A stretch of DNA of 64,000 bases from Cervus elaphus (GCF_910594005.1 NC_057826.1:21361501-21425500); one strand, 5' to 3'; numbered from the stretch's first letter, positions 10,014 through 22,038 are shown. Numbers and translations are program-made. The notes: generated from the sequence alone by a model not told the origin.

Positions 10014-11844
10014 TGGCTTGAACCCTGAATTGCTAGAAGGACCTAAGCTGTCAACTGCAAAAGTCAGAATGAGGGTTCTTTTGTGTCCTTCCCACCTGGG
10101 GAAAGAACAGGTGCTAACTCTGCCCCAGAATTCCTCTCAGCCTGGGGGTCAGGGAAATGGAAATCAGCCTCCAGTTGATGGTGGAGGAGCTAAAATAAGA
10201 AAAAAAAAATTGCAGAAGCTCCCATGGGGAGAGTATGTTACTGAATTATCCTGCAAGTCAACTGAGAGAAATAACCATGCCATGCTTATTTATTTAGGAC
10301 TTATGACTACTCTGTGGGCTCAGGAAACCTCCAAGCCCTCATGCCACACTCACCCATCACCCAAAAAATATTGATCAAAAGCCACCCATCTACCGGGCAC
10401 TGGGACACACTTCTGGAAGTTCCAAAGATCACCTGATCATTCATTCATTTTATGGATGCTTGAATCCATGCACTCCTTCATCCATCCACCCATTTATCCA
10501 GAAAAGCTCCACTGAGCACCTGCTATGTGCCAGAAAGAAGAAGGATTGCTTTTGACATTGTCCTCTGCTGGCTTCCTTGCCTCATTCAAAGCTTCCTTGG
10601 GGCCTCAGAGAACGTTGTGGAAGAGCATCTCTAGGGAAGTTCCTCTCAGGGCCTCAAAACTGAGCTAGACATCCTCAAAGATGCATCTACTGCTCCCTTC
10701 CTCAGATCATTGCCTCTGATGGTCCAGCCCTCCTCCGAGGTTAGACCCTTCACCCATGACACACCTTTGTGAAGAAGGGTGCCAAGGAAACACAGGCCTG
10801 CCCCCTCCAGAGGTCTCAGCTCTGCTTTCCCACTGACCCAGCGTCCACGGGGTCTGGAGCTGAAACATCAGTGGCCCTGAGTCAGCCGAGTGGGGCGGAG
10901 ACTGAGGAAGGGTAAGATGGGAACTCTCTATCCAGCCCCTCCGTGGCCTCAGCCCAGTCACCACCCGGAGCTCCTCTACTGGGTATCTAACCAGTCCACA
11001 CACCCACCCCATGGCTCATTTCCCTCCAGCTCCTGAACTCTCCTCTCCCTCTGGCCCTGGCCTTTGATCCTGAGACTTCCAGGCCATGACCACCTCTAAC
11101 TCCATGCCTCAAGATGAATTCATCAGTCCCCCAGAGCAGCTGCTTCTCCTGTGCTGCCTGAGGCGGACATGGGCAGTTCCACCCTCTGGGTCCCCCAGGT
11201 GATAAGTCCAGGGGTCACCCCTGGTGCCCTCCCGCCCCCAGGCGCCACAGTCTGATGCAGGCCCCAGCCCTGGGTCCCACAGGCAGTGGCTGATGCACAT
11301 CCCACTAGTGTTAAAGCAACAGGTTATTCCCTGAGAGTCTAGTTTGTGTTAACACTGTGCAAGAAGCCGGGAGGATGGAAATCAAAAGGACAGCTCCCAG
11401 AAGAGAAATCTAGGGATCTAGATCACCCACCTCTCCTCTCCCATCCCACACAGGGCATGGCCATGCAGGATCGTGAAGAAGCCTCCACCCTCAAACTTAG
11501 ATCACGGGTCGCTGGAGAACTGGCCCTGGGACCTCACTCACCCTACCTCGGCTGGGGCAGGAGTCCCGCGATGGCGCGGGCACCAGGCCCTGGTGAGAAG
11601 TGCGCTGTGGTCTCCTGTTCTCTCAGCCACACTGCCCACAAAGCACGCTGGCGAGAAGAAAAGCATCCTTCGGCTCTAGGCTGCGGGACCATAAGGAGCT
11701 ATATCTCAATGAGCCTCAGGGACCTGAGATGCTGGACTTGGACCCAGCTGGAGCCACTGGATGGGACTGGCACTGCTGCCCTTTCTGGATGAGGGCACGG
11801 CGGCTGTCTGTGGAATTCTTATACCGCACGGCACTGACATCTTG

Positions 11845-11965
11845 CTTTATGTCTCTTTCTTTTGCACTAGATCATGAGCTCCTAGCACCTGGCACACAGT
11901 AGGTATTAAGCAGATGTTTACTGAATAAAAGGATGAATGAGTGAGTGAGTAAATAAATGAATGAG
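11845..11965 (+). repeat. L2 LINE tail with (GAAT)n
   Basis: 'atcatgagctcctagcacc', 'tggcacacagtaggtatta' and 'gcagatgtttactgaataaa' followed by GAATGAGT repeats is the usual L2 3' terminus. Confidence 0.7.
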
Positions 11966-12184
11966 TGAATGGATACCTAGACAGTGTCCCTGCTCTCCTC
12001 TTACTTAAAATCAACTGGGGAGAAAGCCACAGTGAACTGATGGGATCCTCTGACATAGCACATGGCCTCCAGTGGCCTTCACCCTCCCTGAGTACGAGGC
12101 TCAGAGCTCACAGTGGCCCAGGAGACTCTGGGAGCCAATGCCCTGTCCCCTTGTTGGCCTCAGCTTCTACCGTTGCCCCTCTCT

Positions 12185-12625
12185 GGCTCTGCTCCAGTCA
12201 CACTGGCCTCTTGACGTCCCTGAGTCTGTCAGTACCTTTCCCCTCTGCCTCTTTGTTCGTTCTGCCTGCTTTCCAGAAGGCTCTTCTCCCAGATGTCTGC
12301 ATAGCTTGCACCTTCACCCCCTGCAGAGCTCTGCTCAAACCTCACCTACTTGGTGAGCCTTCCCCAAACACCACCAGTAAAACCCCAGCCCCACACTTGC
12401 CTTCCATCCTTCCACCTGCTGTTTCTCCTTATAGTGCTTAGCACCATCGGATGTTCTACGTGCATTTTGCTTATCAATGTTATATCGTTGACTGCTTCTT
12501 CCCATAAAAATAAAACCTTCACCAGGGCAGGGATTGTCTGTTTCATCTAATGCTGGATCCTGAAGCCCAGAACAGTACCCAATGGGACTCAAAGACAATG
12601 GTTAATGAGTATGTGAGTGATGGAG
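12185..12625 (+). repeat. L2 LINE 3' end
   Basis: Blocks in L2 order: 'cagtcacactggcctcttga', 'ctgctcaaacctcacctac', 'tggtgagccttccccaaac', 'accagggcagggattgtc', 'tgctggatcctgaagccca'. Old, forward-oriented. Confidence 0.75.
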
Positions 12626-12933
12626 TGATGAGCTGTCATGACCGCAAGCATCTCCTGCCCCCACACCACACTCCCCACACTCAGTTAATACAACACTTGG
12701 AACCGAAATGGACCAAGACAGTGGCAGGGTAGTTTTTGCCCATTTTAGGGATCTCCTCACTCACATGCTTCTGATAGGGCTGCTAATCACTTCCCTCCCA
12801 CCCGACCAATACCTCAGTCATCACCATGGGGTGGGCACAAGACCCAAGCTAAGCTGACCTTGTCACTGCACTCCCAGACACAGGGGACTGGTTCAGAACA
12901 GTCATTTGACTAAATATGGGCCAATCAGAATTA

Positions 12934-13326
12934 AGGCTGAGTGCCGAAGAATTAATGCTTTCTAATTGTGGTGCTAGAGAAGACTCTTGAGAGTTCCTTG
13001 GACTGCAAGAAGATCAAACCAGTCAATTCTAAAGGAAATCAATCCTGAATACTCATTGGAAGGACTGATGTTGAAGCTTAAACTACAGTACTTTGGCCAC
13101 ATGATGCAAAAAGCCAACTTATTGGAAAAGACTCTGATGCTGGGCAAGATTGAAGGCAGGAGGAGAAAGGGGCGACAGAGAATGAGGTGGTTGGATGGCA
13201 TCACTGACTCGATGGACTTGAGTTTGAGCAAACTCCGGAAGATAACGAAGGACAGGGAAGACTGGCATGCTGAAGTCCATGGGGTTGCAAAGATTTGGAC
13301 ATGACTTAGCAGCTGAACAACAACAA
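12934..13326 (+). mobile_element. BovB LINE (RTE), 3' end
   Basis: Contains 'aaggctgagtgccgaagaat', 'gagaagactcttgagagt', 'tggaaggactgatgttgaag', 'gtggttggatggcatcactg' and the tail 'catgacttagcagctgaaca'. It encodes the decayed C-terminal part of the BovB reverse transcriptase ORF. 5'-truncated and inactive. Confidence 0.93.
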
Positions 13327-13553
13327 TCAGAATCCACTCTGAGACTTTTCTATACAATGAACTCTTTTCGTCAGAACTGCTAAGCCTGGGAGGTGGGAGT
13401 CTTCCTGCCCACAGAAATCTTATCTGGAGAATGAAACCAAGAACAATCAATCAAACCCAAGACATGGAAAGAAAGAACTCCAGTGATATTATTTGGGGTC
13501 CCTGAAGCCAATTATTTCTGATCTGAATTCAGTTTTTGTTTTTGTTTTTTTAT

Positions 13554-13602
13554 CTTTCTATATCTGTCTACCTACCTACCTACCTTTTTTTTTTTTTTTT
13601 CT
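13554..13602. repeat. (CTAC)n plus poly(T) simple repeat
   Basis: CTACCTACCTACC followed by a T run of about 16. Low complexity only. Confidence 0.9.
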
Positions 13603-15018
13603 TTTGAACTAGTTTGACTTGGCTATTCGCTCATAAACAAACCTTCAGAAATGTCAGTCCTTTGGTGTTTTCAGTGAAAAGAAAACCACTCTCCAAAAGT
13701 AAGAAACAAAAGTCAAAAACAAAACCCAACAAATGAGCCACCAGTGGCAGTGACACAGTTTGGGTGAAAGCCATCCATTTCAAGATTTTCAAGCTAGTCT
13801 CTGCAATCTGGCCCAGGGACTTGAGCCCAGAGCTGGGTGAGGTATTAGCAGCCTTGTCGAGGAGGCAGGGCTGTGGTCAGAAGGGTCAGAAGGGTGGGGG
13901 CTGGGGGGAGTTCCCATCTGGACCATGACTTAAGAGGCCCTTGAGCTGCCATGGTAAGGAGCAAGTGTTGAGGAGATTAGTGAGTAACAGCCTGAGGAGC
14001 CTCCCACAGCCCTCCAGCCTCCTGCCGAGACTTCTTGGTGCTGTTTAAGCAACAGCCTCCGCTCTAGTCCGTGTTTTCAGGAAGTGGCAAATCCAGCACT
14101 TTCACATCCGATAAGGTCAATCATATCTTGAAATTGTTTAAGCTGAAAGAACGACTCTGCTCTATAAACTGGGGAGAATTATTTCTCATTTATGGAGACT
14201 TTTATTTTCAGTCCCTTACTTCAATTAAACTTTGAAAATCTGCCTGACTTGCATCAGCTTGTTCCTTTTTTCTACCTAGATTTGCTTATTTCTTCTTGAC
14301 TGCTAAATTTAGGAAACAAACAGCCAACGAGAAGTTTTAAAATAAGAAAGGAAAATATTTTCCATGTCATTTTCATCAAAAACAGTTCAACCCAAATCTC
14401 CAAGTCTTGTAAATTTTCTTTTAAAACATACACGTATCCCTAAATTTTAGATTTAAACAACTCTAACTCCTTTTGAATAACTGCTGCCCAATTTCCTTTT
14501 ATGACCAGTAAAACAGGTACCTGCTGGGTTTGCCTTTCACTAAATTCACTGGAACTGCAAATAAAAAGACTCTGGTCCTTTTTAATGGATGACTCCTGAC
14601 TTTTTTTTTTTTTTCTTCCCTGAGGCTGCTTTAAACCCCAACCACCTGGTGAACAAAATATAATTCCCAACCACTCCCGACTGCCCTGGGAACAAAAATC
14701 TCATCTGATGCTGTGTCTCACATTAAAAGACTGCCATTCATTAGGAGAGCTGGGAAACAGTGCATGAGTCACCATCTCTGAGAACACGGTCTCGGGTTCC
14801 ACCTCTCCCAAATGAAAAGGCGGGTCCCCTGAGTGTCTCCGCATGCTGCTGGGTTCTGGGGAAGCAGCCAACTCCGTTTGGACTGCCAGTGCTCCTGCTC
14901 AACCAGACAGGATGCCGAGGGCGGCACCAGGCTGGCAATCTCAGCTTGGGCACAGGGGAAACTTGCCTGGGTTACTGAGGGCCTGCCCCAGACGTGTCCT
15001 CATCTTCCCTTCCAAATT
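13603..15018. other. Intron 1 stretch, unique, candidate conserved element
   Basis: No retroelement is recognised. The block at about 14030-14420 is AT-rich and keeps several CpGs (for example 'ctccgctctagtccgtg' and 'catccgataagg') amid homeobox- and GATA-like words. This looks more like constrained sequence than decayed repeat, but only alignment could show it. Confidence 0.4.
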
Positions 15019-15231
15019 GCATGTATACTAAGTCGTGTCCGACTCTGTGTGACCCTGTGGACTGTAGCCTGCCAGGTTCCTCTGTCCACAGGATTCTCCA
15101 GGCAAGAATACTGGAGTGGGTTGCCATTTCCTTATCTAGAGGATCTTCCTGACCCAGGGATCAACCCCGTGTCTCTTACATTTCTTGCATTCTCAGGCGA
15201 GTTCTTTACACTAGGGCTACCTAGGATGTCC
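15019..15231 (-). mobile_element. Bov-tA SINE
   Basis: 'taagtcgtgtccgactctgt', 'gtggactgtagcctgccagg', 'ttctccaggcaagaatactg' and 'gatcttcctgacccaggga' in reverse orientation, nearly full length. Confidence 0.92.
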
Positions 15232-15279
15232 TTTTCAAAAGTAGTCATTTATTATAGTTACCAGCCTGGGCTTCGAAAT

Positions 15280-15470
15280 CTGATGGCCCTGGGATAGAGT
15301 GCTAAGTGCTTACTGTTCTCTGGCCTTGGAAAGTCACCTAGCCTTTCTGAGCCTGCTTCTTTATCTGGAAAAGGGATTACGGTGAGGATTAAAGGAGATA
15401 ATGTAGATAATGGGTTTAGCATAGTAACTGGCACATAAATTATATATTAATTATCATTAGCTCGCCTGCC
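15280..15470 (-). repeat. MIR SINE
   Basis: 'tggaaagtcacctagccttt', 'tctttatctggaaaaggga' and 'gtgaggattaaaggagata' give the MIR order in reverse. It is followed directly by the MER5A-like element. Confidence 0.7.
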
Positions 15471-15474
15471 TTTT

Positions 15475-15665
15475 TAGCAGTGGCTCTCAACCCTGGTCGA
15501 ACATTAGAATCATCTGGGAAGATTTTTAACATCCTGACATCTAGGTCCTACCAAAGACTAACTACATCAGAGTCTCTGGAGGTGAGTGGCAAGCATCAGG
15601 GGTTCTTAAGGCTCTCCAGATGTTCCAATGCACCACCAAGGCTGAGCTGCTGCTTCCAGCGGATG
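15475..15665. mobile_element. MER5A-like hAT DNA transposon remnant
   Basis: 'gtggctctcaaccctggt', 'cattagaatcatctgggaag', 'catcagagtctctggaggtg' and 'ttccaatgcaccaccaagg' match the non-autonomous hAT-Charlie element MER5A, with terminal regions partly inverted to each other. It is a fossil without coding capacity. Confidence 0.75.
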
Positions 15666-17373
15666 CAGGGAGGTGAGCAACTACTAGTCACAAGCTACTG
15701 AAATCACAGGACCAAGAGTCAGGAGGGACCTAAGCCACCTCCCCTGACCTCCTCCCAGGAGCAGCACTGTGAGTCTGGTTTTCTGGCCTCTATTTGTACT
15801 GACCCAGAGTTTCACCATCAGCAGAACCAAATGCAGCTCAGCTAGAGCCTCCAAGGTTACCCTAAAAATGCCACCTTGTAACACTTATGCTTCCAGGCCT
15901 GGGAGGTTCTAGTTCAATTATATACCAAGAAGCCCAAGGTAGGAGCTGCCTGGGAAGCCCAACTTGAACTTCCAGTTAGATTTCCCACCATGACCTGACT
16001 TCTCCAGGGTGCTGATAACTGCAGAGCTTTATGACAACAGTGGTCTCACCAAGAAAGAGAGTGGGGGCACAGTCCCCATTCCCAATTAGGGTCCTCTATT
16101 CAAGGCTGGGACAGGGCACCAGGTCCACTGTTCCAGACCACCTCTGCTCAGATCCCGGAAGATGCTAGTCCCAATCAAGCTCTCTGGGTCTCATTTCCCA
16201 CTCTCTGCTCAGCCCAGAGGCCATCTAGGGATGCAGGGACTCTGAGGGTGGTCCATGCTAGCAATGTGTGGTGTGATAGCTCAGTTTCCACCTGCTTATC
16301 AGCTTACCCAGCTTGAGTAGAGCATTCCTGGGTCTGTAAGGGGTACCAGAACTCTGACTGACCCTTCCAGCCAAAACTGCTGCAGACTATGAGGAAAGAT
16401 TAGGCCTCTTCTAATCTGAGCTGATACTGTCTCCTCACTGAGGGTCTACAATGACCTGGATGCTATATTCAAGTAGTCTTGCCAAATAGGTGTTTTTTTA
16501 ATCCTTATTTTATAGAGGTGGAAACTGAAGCCCAGAGAGGTAAAATAACCAGCCCAGGGTCACACAGCTTCTGAGTGGCTGGGCTGGGACTAGAATTGAG
16601 GCCGTTTGGCTGCAAAGCCTAAGGACAAAGCTTCCTCAGTGTGCCTTCAGACTACTCTGGGGCCAGATGAGCTTAGCACCCGCCTTCCGACTCTGAGTCT
16701 CTCAGCTCCCAAGCAAGCTGGCCTTCAGTGCCGGGACCACAAACAGGCCCTGACAAGCGCAGGCTAGAGGCGGCCTCCCTCCTGGACTCAGGGTTCAGAG
16801 CATCAGTTCATGGCTCTAATGGGGACCTGCCCAGTGCTGTCATCTCTTGGCCTGACATGAGGATGGAAACATTTCTTTGCTTAGGGCTAGAAAGAACACG
16901 GAAAAAATGAGAAGTAGAAGAGCTTGTATTACTCAGACCTAAATAGCACATAACCAGATTTCCTCAGGTCAGCACAGGCTCTCCTTGGTCTTTCCAGCCA
17001 GGGACACCCTCAGGGTCTTGATGGACTTCAGCTGCAGTCACAGTTCAAGGGGGACAAAGCTGATTTCCAGTCAGGTTCTTGTCTGCTGGCTTGTATCCAT
17101 CCTCCAAACAACATTGCCACGCTCTGTGGCTGAGAGCAAGGAAGCCAGCAAAAAGAACTTCTATGACGGCTCTCAGGGCTCCCCAGGCCCAACACATCCC
17201 CTCCCCGCCAACATGCGGTGCAGGTCCCCACCTCGTTCTGCTCTAGTAACGCAAGTGTACTATAAACGCAAGTGTACTATGTCACACTGCCGGTGTTTTA
17301 TACCCAGAATCTATTGAACCTGAACTTGTCAGATATTAATTGGAAAAAAAAAAGCAATAATGGGTCACGTAAC
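15666..17373. other. Intron 1 stretch with one MIR and a 17-bp tandem duplication
   Basis: Mostly unique. A MIR lies at about 16485-16640 ('agaggtggaaactgaagccc', 'gggtcacacagcttctgag'). The 16-mer 'aacgcaagtgtactat' occurs twice with a 17-bp period (17248-17263 and 17265-17280). No exon is supported. Confidence 0.6.
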
Positions 17374-17560
17374 GGGGCTTCCCTGGTGGCTCAGGTGATA
17401 AAGAATCTGCCTGCAATGCAGGAGACTCAGGTTCCATCCCTGGGTTGGGAGGTTCCCTGGAGAAGGAATTGGCAACCCACTGCAGTATTCTTGCCTGGGA
17501 AATCGCATGGACAGAGGAGCCTGGTGGGCTACAGTTCATGCAGTCACAAATAGAACACAT
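17374..17560 (+). mobile_element. Bov-tA SINE
   Basis: 'ggggcttccctggtggctca', 'cctgcaatgcaggagactca', 'tgcagtattcttgcctggga' and 'cagaggagcctggtgggc', with a degraded tail. Confidence 0.93.
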
Positions 17561-18555
17561 CGAGTATGACGATTTTGAGGGTGACAATAGCCTCCGCTGA
17601 GATTGGGACCGGCTGGGCCAGGATCAAATTCTATACATTAGCACCTCAGCAAGACCTCGATCACGGGCTGGGCACCTCAGTTTGAGACACTTTTCAGCAC
17701 AGAGAGCCAAATTAGAATAGTGGCTGAGGCAGTACATTATTGGCATTGTGGGTCAAGTTCAGAAATATATTACCTGTTGTTCATGACTAATGTGATTAAA
17801 CAATTAGGTTAGACCCATCAAAAGGAGAAAGCAGGACAGAGACAGACTTTTAAAATCAGGTTAAACAAAAAGAAAAAGGAGGCAGGGAAGGGGATCTGGA
17901 AAAAGCAGCCTGCCTCCTGGGTGACTTTCTTCAAGGGCCACTGCAGGGGTGGGTACAACTTGTCCCTTCAGCAGGACCATGCCCCAGGACTGGCCCTCCC
18001 CTGCAGCCCAGCATTTTATCTAAGTACAATATACTAAATGGCTGTAAAATCTGGAAACAGGGGTAATAGTAATATTTTTTAATGAATAGAGACATTTTGA
18101 TGACTTCTGGGATATGCTGAAGATGCAGTTTTATTCAGTGAGAAATCAGAGACACAGATCATCTGATCACAGATGCATGTGTTGGGATCCAGGGCAATGT
18201 GGTCTTATGCACCGTATTCATTGCAGTTCTGCACAGTGCACCAAACCATATATTGTTAATGAGCAACAATGAACAACCATTTCATGCAATCTAAATAAGC
18301 CACTTACTATATATGCTCATCCATGTTTTCCTAGATGTCCACCCTGTGGCTAAACAGAATCTTAAAGAGAAAATGTAGCTCGTTCTTGAAAAAGCTTCAG
18401 TGATATTAAGATACAAATTTTCCCTGACTTAATCTACACACTCAGGGCAATCTGACTAAACAGCAAATAACTGTGCTGGGGATAGGGGGGGCAGTAAGGA
18501 TTCAGCTAGGAGAGTTTAAACATGAGTGAACAAGCAGTGAAAATCTGAAACAAAT
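17561..18555. other. Intron 1 stretch without recognised elements
   Basis: AT-rich intron. Some parts may be very old LINE sequence, but nothing was identified with confidence. Confidence 0.4.
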
Positions 18556-19756
18556 GAAAGACAGAGAAATAGACCTACCAGATACTAAGACATATCAAAG
18601 ACTGTAGATTTTGTATGGCAAGATACTACTGGCATAATACCAAACAGATCAGTAAAAGAAAATGGAGAGATCAGAAATAGATTCAAGTAAATATGAAGGG
18701 TTGTCATAAGATACAGTTGCATTTCGAATGGCAGGGGGAAGGGGAAGGATGCACTATTCAGTGAATGAAGTTAGCAATGTGACTAGACAAGACAGAAACA
18801 AAGAAAGCTGAATGCATTTCCGAAACCAAAATTAATTCTAGGTGGCTCAAAAATTTTTAATTTAAAAAAGAAACTGAGAAGTATAAAGAGAAAATTGCTT
18901 ACTTTTTATTCTATTTTTTGGCAATCTGGAACATAAAATTCAAATGTTATTTTTAAAACTACATAAAGACTTTTAAAACTAGAAATACCAGAGAGTCAAG
19001 ATACAAATATCATACGGGGAAAAAAGTATATTAGTCAAGTATATGCCAAACAAAGAACTAACTTCTTTAATATACAAAGAGCTCTTATGAATCAAAGAGC
19101 CAACAATTCACAAGAAATGTAGACACACTACAAACTACACGTGGTGGAGAGGGTGTAGAAAAAAGGGAACACTCCCACACTGTTGGTGGAAATGTAAGTT
19201 GGTGCAGTCACTATGGAGAACAGTATGGAGTGACTGAGTGAGTGACAGTCTCTCAGGAGGTCTCTCAAAAAAACTAAAAATAAAACTATTAATACCATAT
19301 GACCCAGCAATCCCACTCCTGGGCATATATCCAGATAAAACTATAACTCAAAAAGATACATGCACCACTATGTTCATAGCACCACTATTCACAATAGCCA
19401 AGACATGGAAACAACCTAAATATCCATCAGCAGATGAATGAATAAAGATGTGGCACATATACACAACGGAATATTATTCAGACATAAAAAAGAATGAAAT
19501 AACACGATTTGCAGCAACATGGATAGACCTAGAGATTATCATACTAAGTCAGAAAGAGAAAGACAAATACCATATGATATCACCTATATGTGGAATGTAA
19601 TATATGACACAAATTAATCTATCTACGAAACAGAAACAGACACACAGATGTAGAAAACAGACTGTGGTTGCCAAGCTGGGCTGAGTCGGGGAGGGATGAA
19701 CTAAGAGTTTGGGGTTAGTAGATGCAAACTATTACATAGAATGGGTGCACAACAAG
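18556..19756 (+). mobile_element. L1 LINE, ORF2 3' end and 3' UTR (ruminant type)
   Basis: L1 ORF2 end and UTR blocks: 'acactgttggtggaaatg', 'ccatatgacccagcaatccc', 'gccaagacatggaaacaacc', 'ggaatattattcagacata', 'gatatcacctatatgtgg' and 'agacacacagatgtagaaaa'. An extra 29-bp filler near 19230-19258 interrupts the usual 'tatggaggttcctcaaa' block. Frames are broken. Confidence 0.85.
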
Positions 19757-19970
19757 AGCTGACTCATTGGAAAAGACCCTGAGGCTGGAAAAGACTGAAG
19801 GCAAAAGGAGAAGGGGGTGGCAGAGGATGAGATGGTTGGATGGCATCACCGACTCAATGGACAAGAATTTGAGCAAACTCTGGAAGACACTGAATGCCAG
19901 GGGAACCTGGCCTGCTGCAGTCCATGTGGGCACAAAGAGTCAGACATGACTTAGCGACTAAACAACAACA
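19757..19970 (+). mobile_element. BovB LINE 3' end
   Basis: 'ctgactcattggaaaagacc', 'gatgagatggttggatggca' and the tail 'gacttagcgactaaacaaca'. It is inserted at the downstream end of the preceding L1. Its inverted counterpart begins about 130 bp further on. Confidence 0.93.
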
Positions 19971-20102
19971 GACATAAAAGGTGTCAACAAGTAGTTTGTA
20001 GAAATATGACATACAGATAATCAACAATAAATAACAGATGTTCAATGTCACTGATTATTAAATAAATACAAGTTAAAACAAGATAAAACTTATTGCTAAT
20101 TT

Positions 20103-20838
20103 AGTAAGTCAGTTCAGTCACTCAGTCGTGTCTGACTCTTTGTGACCCCACAGCCTGCTTCCCTGTCCATCACCAACTCCTGAAGCTTGCTCAAACTCGT
20201 GTCCACCGCATCGGTGATGCCATCCATCCATCTCATCCTCTGTCATCCCCTTCTCCTCCTGCCCTCAATCTTTCTCAGCATCAGGGTCTTTTCCAATGAG
20301 TCAGCTCCTCACATCAGGTGGCCAAAGTATCGGAGTTTCAGCTTCAACATCAGTCCTTCCAAAGAACACCCAGGACTGATCTCCTTTAGGATGGACTGGT
20401 TGGATCTTCTTGCAGTCCAAGGGACTCTCAAGAGTCTTCTCCAACACCATAGTTCAAAAGCATCAGTTCTTTGGCACTCAGCTTTCTTTATAGTCCAACT
20501 CTCACAACCATATATGACTACTGGAAAAACCATAGCTTTGACTAGACAGACCTTAGTCAGTATGGTAATGTCTCTGCTTTTTAATATGCTGTCTAGGTTG
20601 GTCATAGCTTTTCTTCCAAGGAGCAAGCATCTTTTAATTTCATGGCTGCAGTCACCATCTGCAGTGATTTTGGAGCCCCCCAAAATAAAGTCTCTCACTG
20701 TTTCTATTGTTTCCCCACCTATTTGCCATGAAGTGATGGGACCAGATGCCATGATCTTAGTTTTTTGAGTGTTGAGTTTTAAGTCAGCTTTTTCACTCTC
20801 CTCTTTCACTTTCATCAAAAGGCTCTTTAGTTCTTCCC
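20103..20838 (-). mobile_element. BovB LINE fragment with reverse transcriptase C-terminus remnant
   Basis: The minus strand keeps a 178-codon open frame (20309-20845). It contains LNTQKTKIMASGPITSW, DFILGGSKITADGDC, AMVFPVVIYGCESWTIKKAE and ARRSNQSILKEISPG, which is the C-terminal part of the BovB ORF2 polymerase. The catalytic YxDD region lies upstream of the kept part, so the copy is dead. It ends at 20103 in the BovB 3' tail. At its 5' side it is joined straight to a SINE head. Confidence 0.93.
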
Positions 20839-20886
20839 CTTGCATTGCAAGGTGAATTCTTAACCACCGGACTACCAGGGAAGTTC
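20839..20886 (-). mobile_element. CHR-type SINE head fused to the BovB fragment
   Basis: Reading the minus strand, 'ggaacttccctggtagtccg' and 'gtggttaagaattcacc' form the tRNA-like 5' head of a CHR-type SINE. It then switches into BovB with no other SINE body on either side. Confidence 0.7.
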
Positions 20887-21345
20887 CAACACCAGCATTT
20901 TAAATGCTATTAATGCCATTTGACTCAGTAGAAGTTTCAAATTTATATAAACATATACCTGATTTTCCTGAGACAGTCCCAGTATATTTCCTGAGTGTAC
21001 TCTCAGGATCCCCTCTGATTTAGAATTTGTCTTAGTTTATGTGACAGATTATATGATCACCTTACATTTCTAGATATTAACTCTATAATTAAACTCACAT
21101 GAGTATTTGAAATGTACAAGTACCTTAATTACAGTAGCATTTATTTAAAATACTGGAAACAATTTAAATGCCCATCAGTAGAGGACTGATTAAATTACAG
21201 TTTATTCTTACCATAGAATTCTAAACAAATGTTAGGAGGAATAAGTTATGTATGAATATTGTGATTCATTTTGTATAATGAGTTCATAAATATATGCATA
21301 TATAAATGCATAGATTTATTTGCAAAAAAATATAGTAGAGTGTCA

Positions 21346-21552
21346 GGCTTCCCTCATAGCTCAGTTGGTAAAGAATCTGCCTGCAATACAGGAGACTTAG
21401 GTTCGATTCCTGGATCAGGAAGATCCCCGGAGAAGGAAATGGCAACCCACTCCAGTATTCTCACCTGGAAAATCCCATCGACAGAGGAGCCTGGTAGGCT
21501 ACAGACCATGGGATGGCAAGGGTTGGACACAACTTAGAGATTAAACCACCAC
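21346..21552 (+). mobile_element. Bov-tA SINE
   Basis: 'aggcttccctcatagctcag', 'gcctgcaatacaggagactt', 'ccactccagtattctcacct' and 'ggatggcaagggttggacac'. Full length. Confidence 0.93.
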
Positions 21553-21806
21553 CATGGTAGGGTGCTAAATAGTGGTCATTCCAGCAAGTGGCACTTCCAA
21601 GAGTAGGCTGGAAAACTAAGGAATTTTACCTTTTCCTTTATACAAATAAATACAAAAGTATTTATTCTTTTACAATAAAATTAATTTTAACAGCCAGATG
21701 AACCTTAATTCTCTACCTAAAAGAGGTGAGCTAATTACTGTCACCATCAACATAAACATCTTCAGAGTGAATTTCAGAATAAATAAATTGATGAAAAGTA
21801 AGCCTT

Positions 21807-22031
21807 AAGGGCTGACTCATTGGAAAAGACCCTGATGCTGGGAGGGATTGGGAGCAGGAGGAGAAGGGGACGACAGAGGATGAGATGGCTGGATGGCATC
21901 ACCGACCTGATGGACATGGGTTTGAATAAACTCTGGGAGTTGGTGATGGACAGGGAGGCCTGGCATGCTGCAATTCATGGGATCGCAGAGTCGGACACGA
22001 CTGAGCGACTGAACTGAACTGAACTGAACTG
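21807..22031 (+). mobile_element. BovB LINE 3' end
   Basis: 'ctgactcattggaaaagacc', 'gatgctgggagggattggga', 'gatggctggatggcatcacc' and a clean CTGAA repeat tail ('gaactgaactgaactgaa'). The short direct repeat AAGCCTT (21800-21806 and 22032-22038) fits a target-site duplication. It is the least diverged BovB end in the window. Confidence 0.93.
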
Positions 22032-22038
22032 AAGCCTT

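Larger units (their letters stand above)
8811..12180. other. Intron 1 stretch, largely unique
   Basis: GC-rich intron with no supported exon. It contains a purine-rich tract at 9957-10013 (GGAAGG/GAGAGG repeats), a low-complexity (ATTC/ATCC)n stretch at about 10437-10500 followed by a 'gagcacctgctatgtgcca' old-repeat remnant, and an L2-like tail at 11845-11960. A 158-codon open frame at 9898-10374 is compositional. Confidence 0.55.

Noticed and set aside
9898..10374. 158-codon plus-strand frame
   Set aside because: Compositional: it passes through a purine-rich tract and an A run, with no recognisable protein.
19230..19258. 29-bp insert in the L1 near 'gactgagtgagtgacag' as a mobile element
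   Set aside because: Too short, with only a 4-bp flanking repeat (GGAG). Best seen as filler DNA at a repaired break.
20309..20845. 178-codon reverse-transcriptase-like frame as a possible active gene
   Set aside because: It is the C-terminal remnant of a 5'-truncated BovB without catalytic core or endonuclease.
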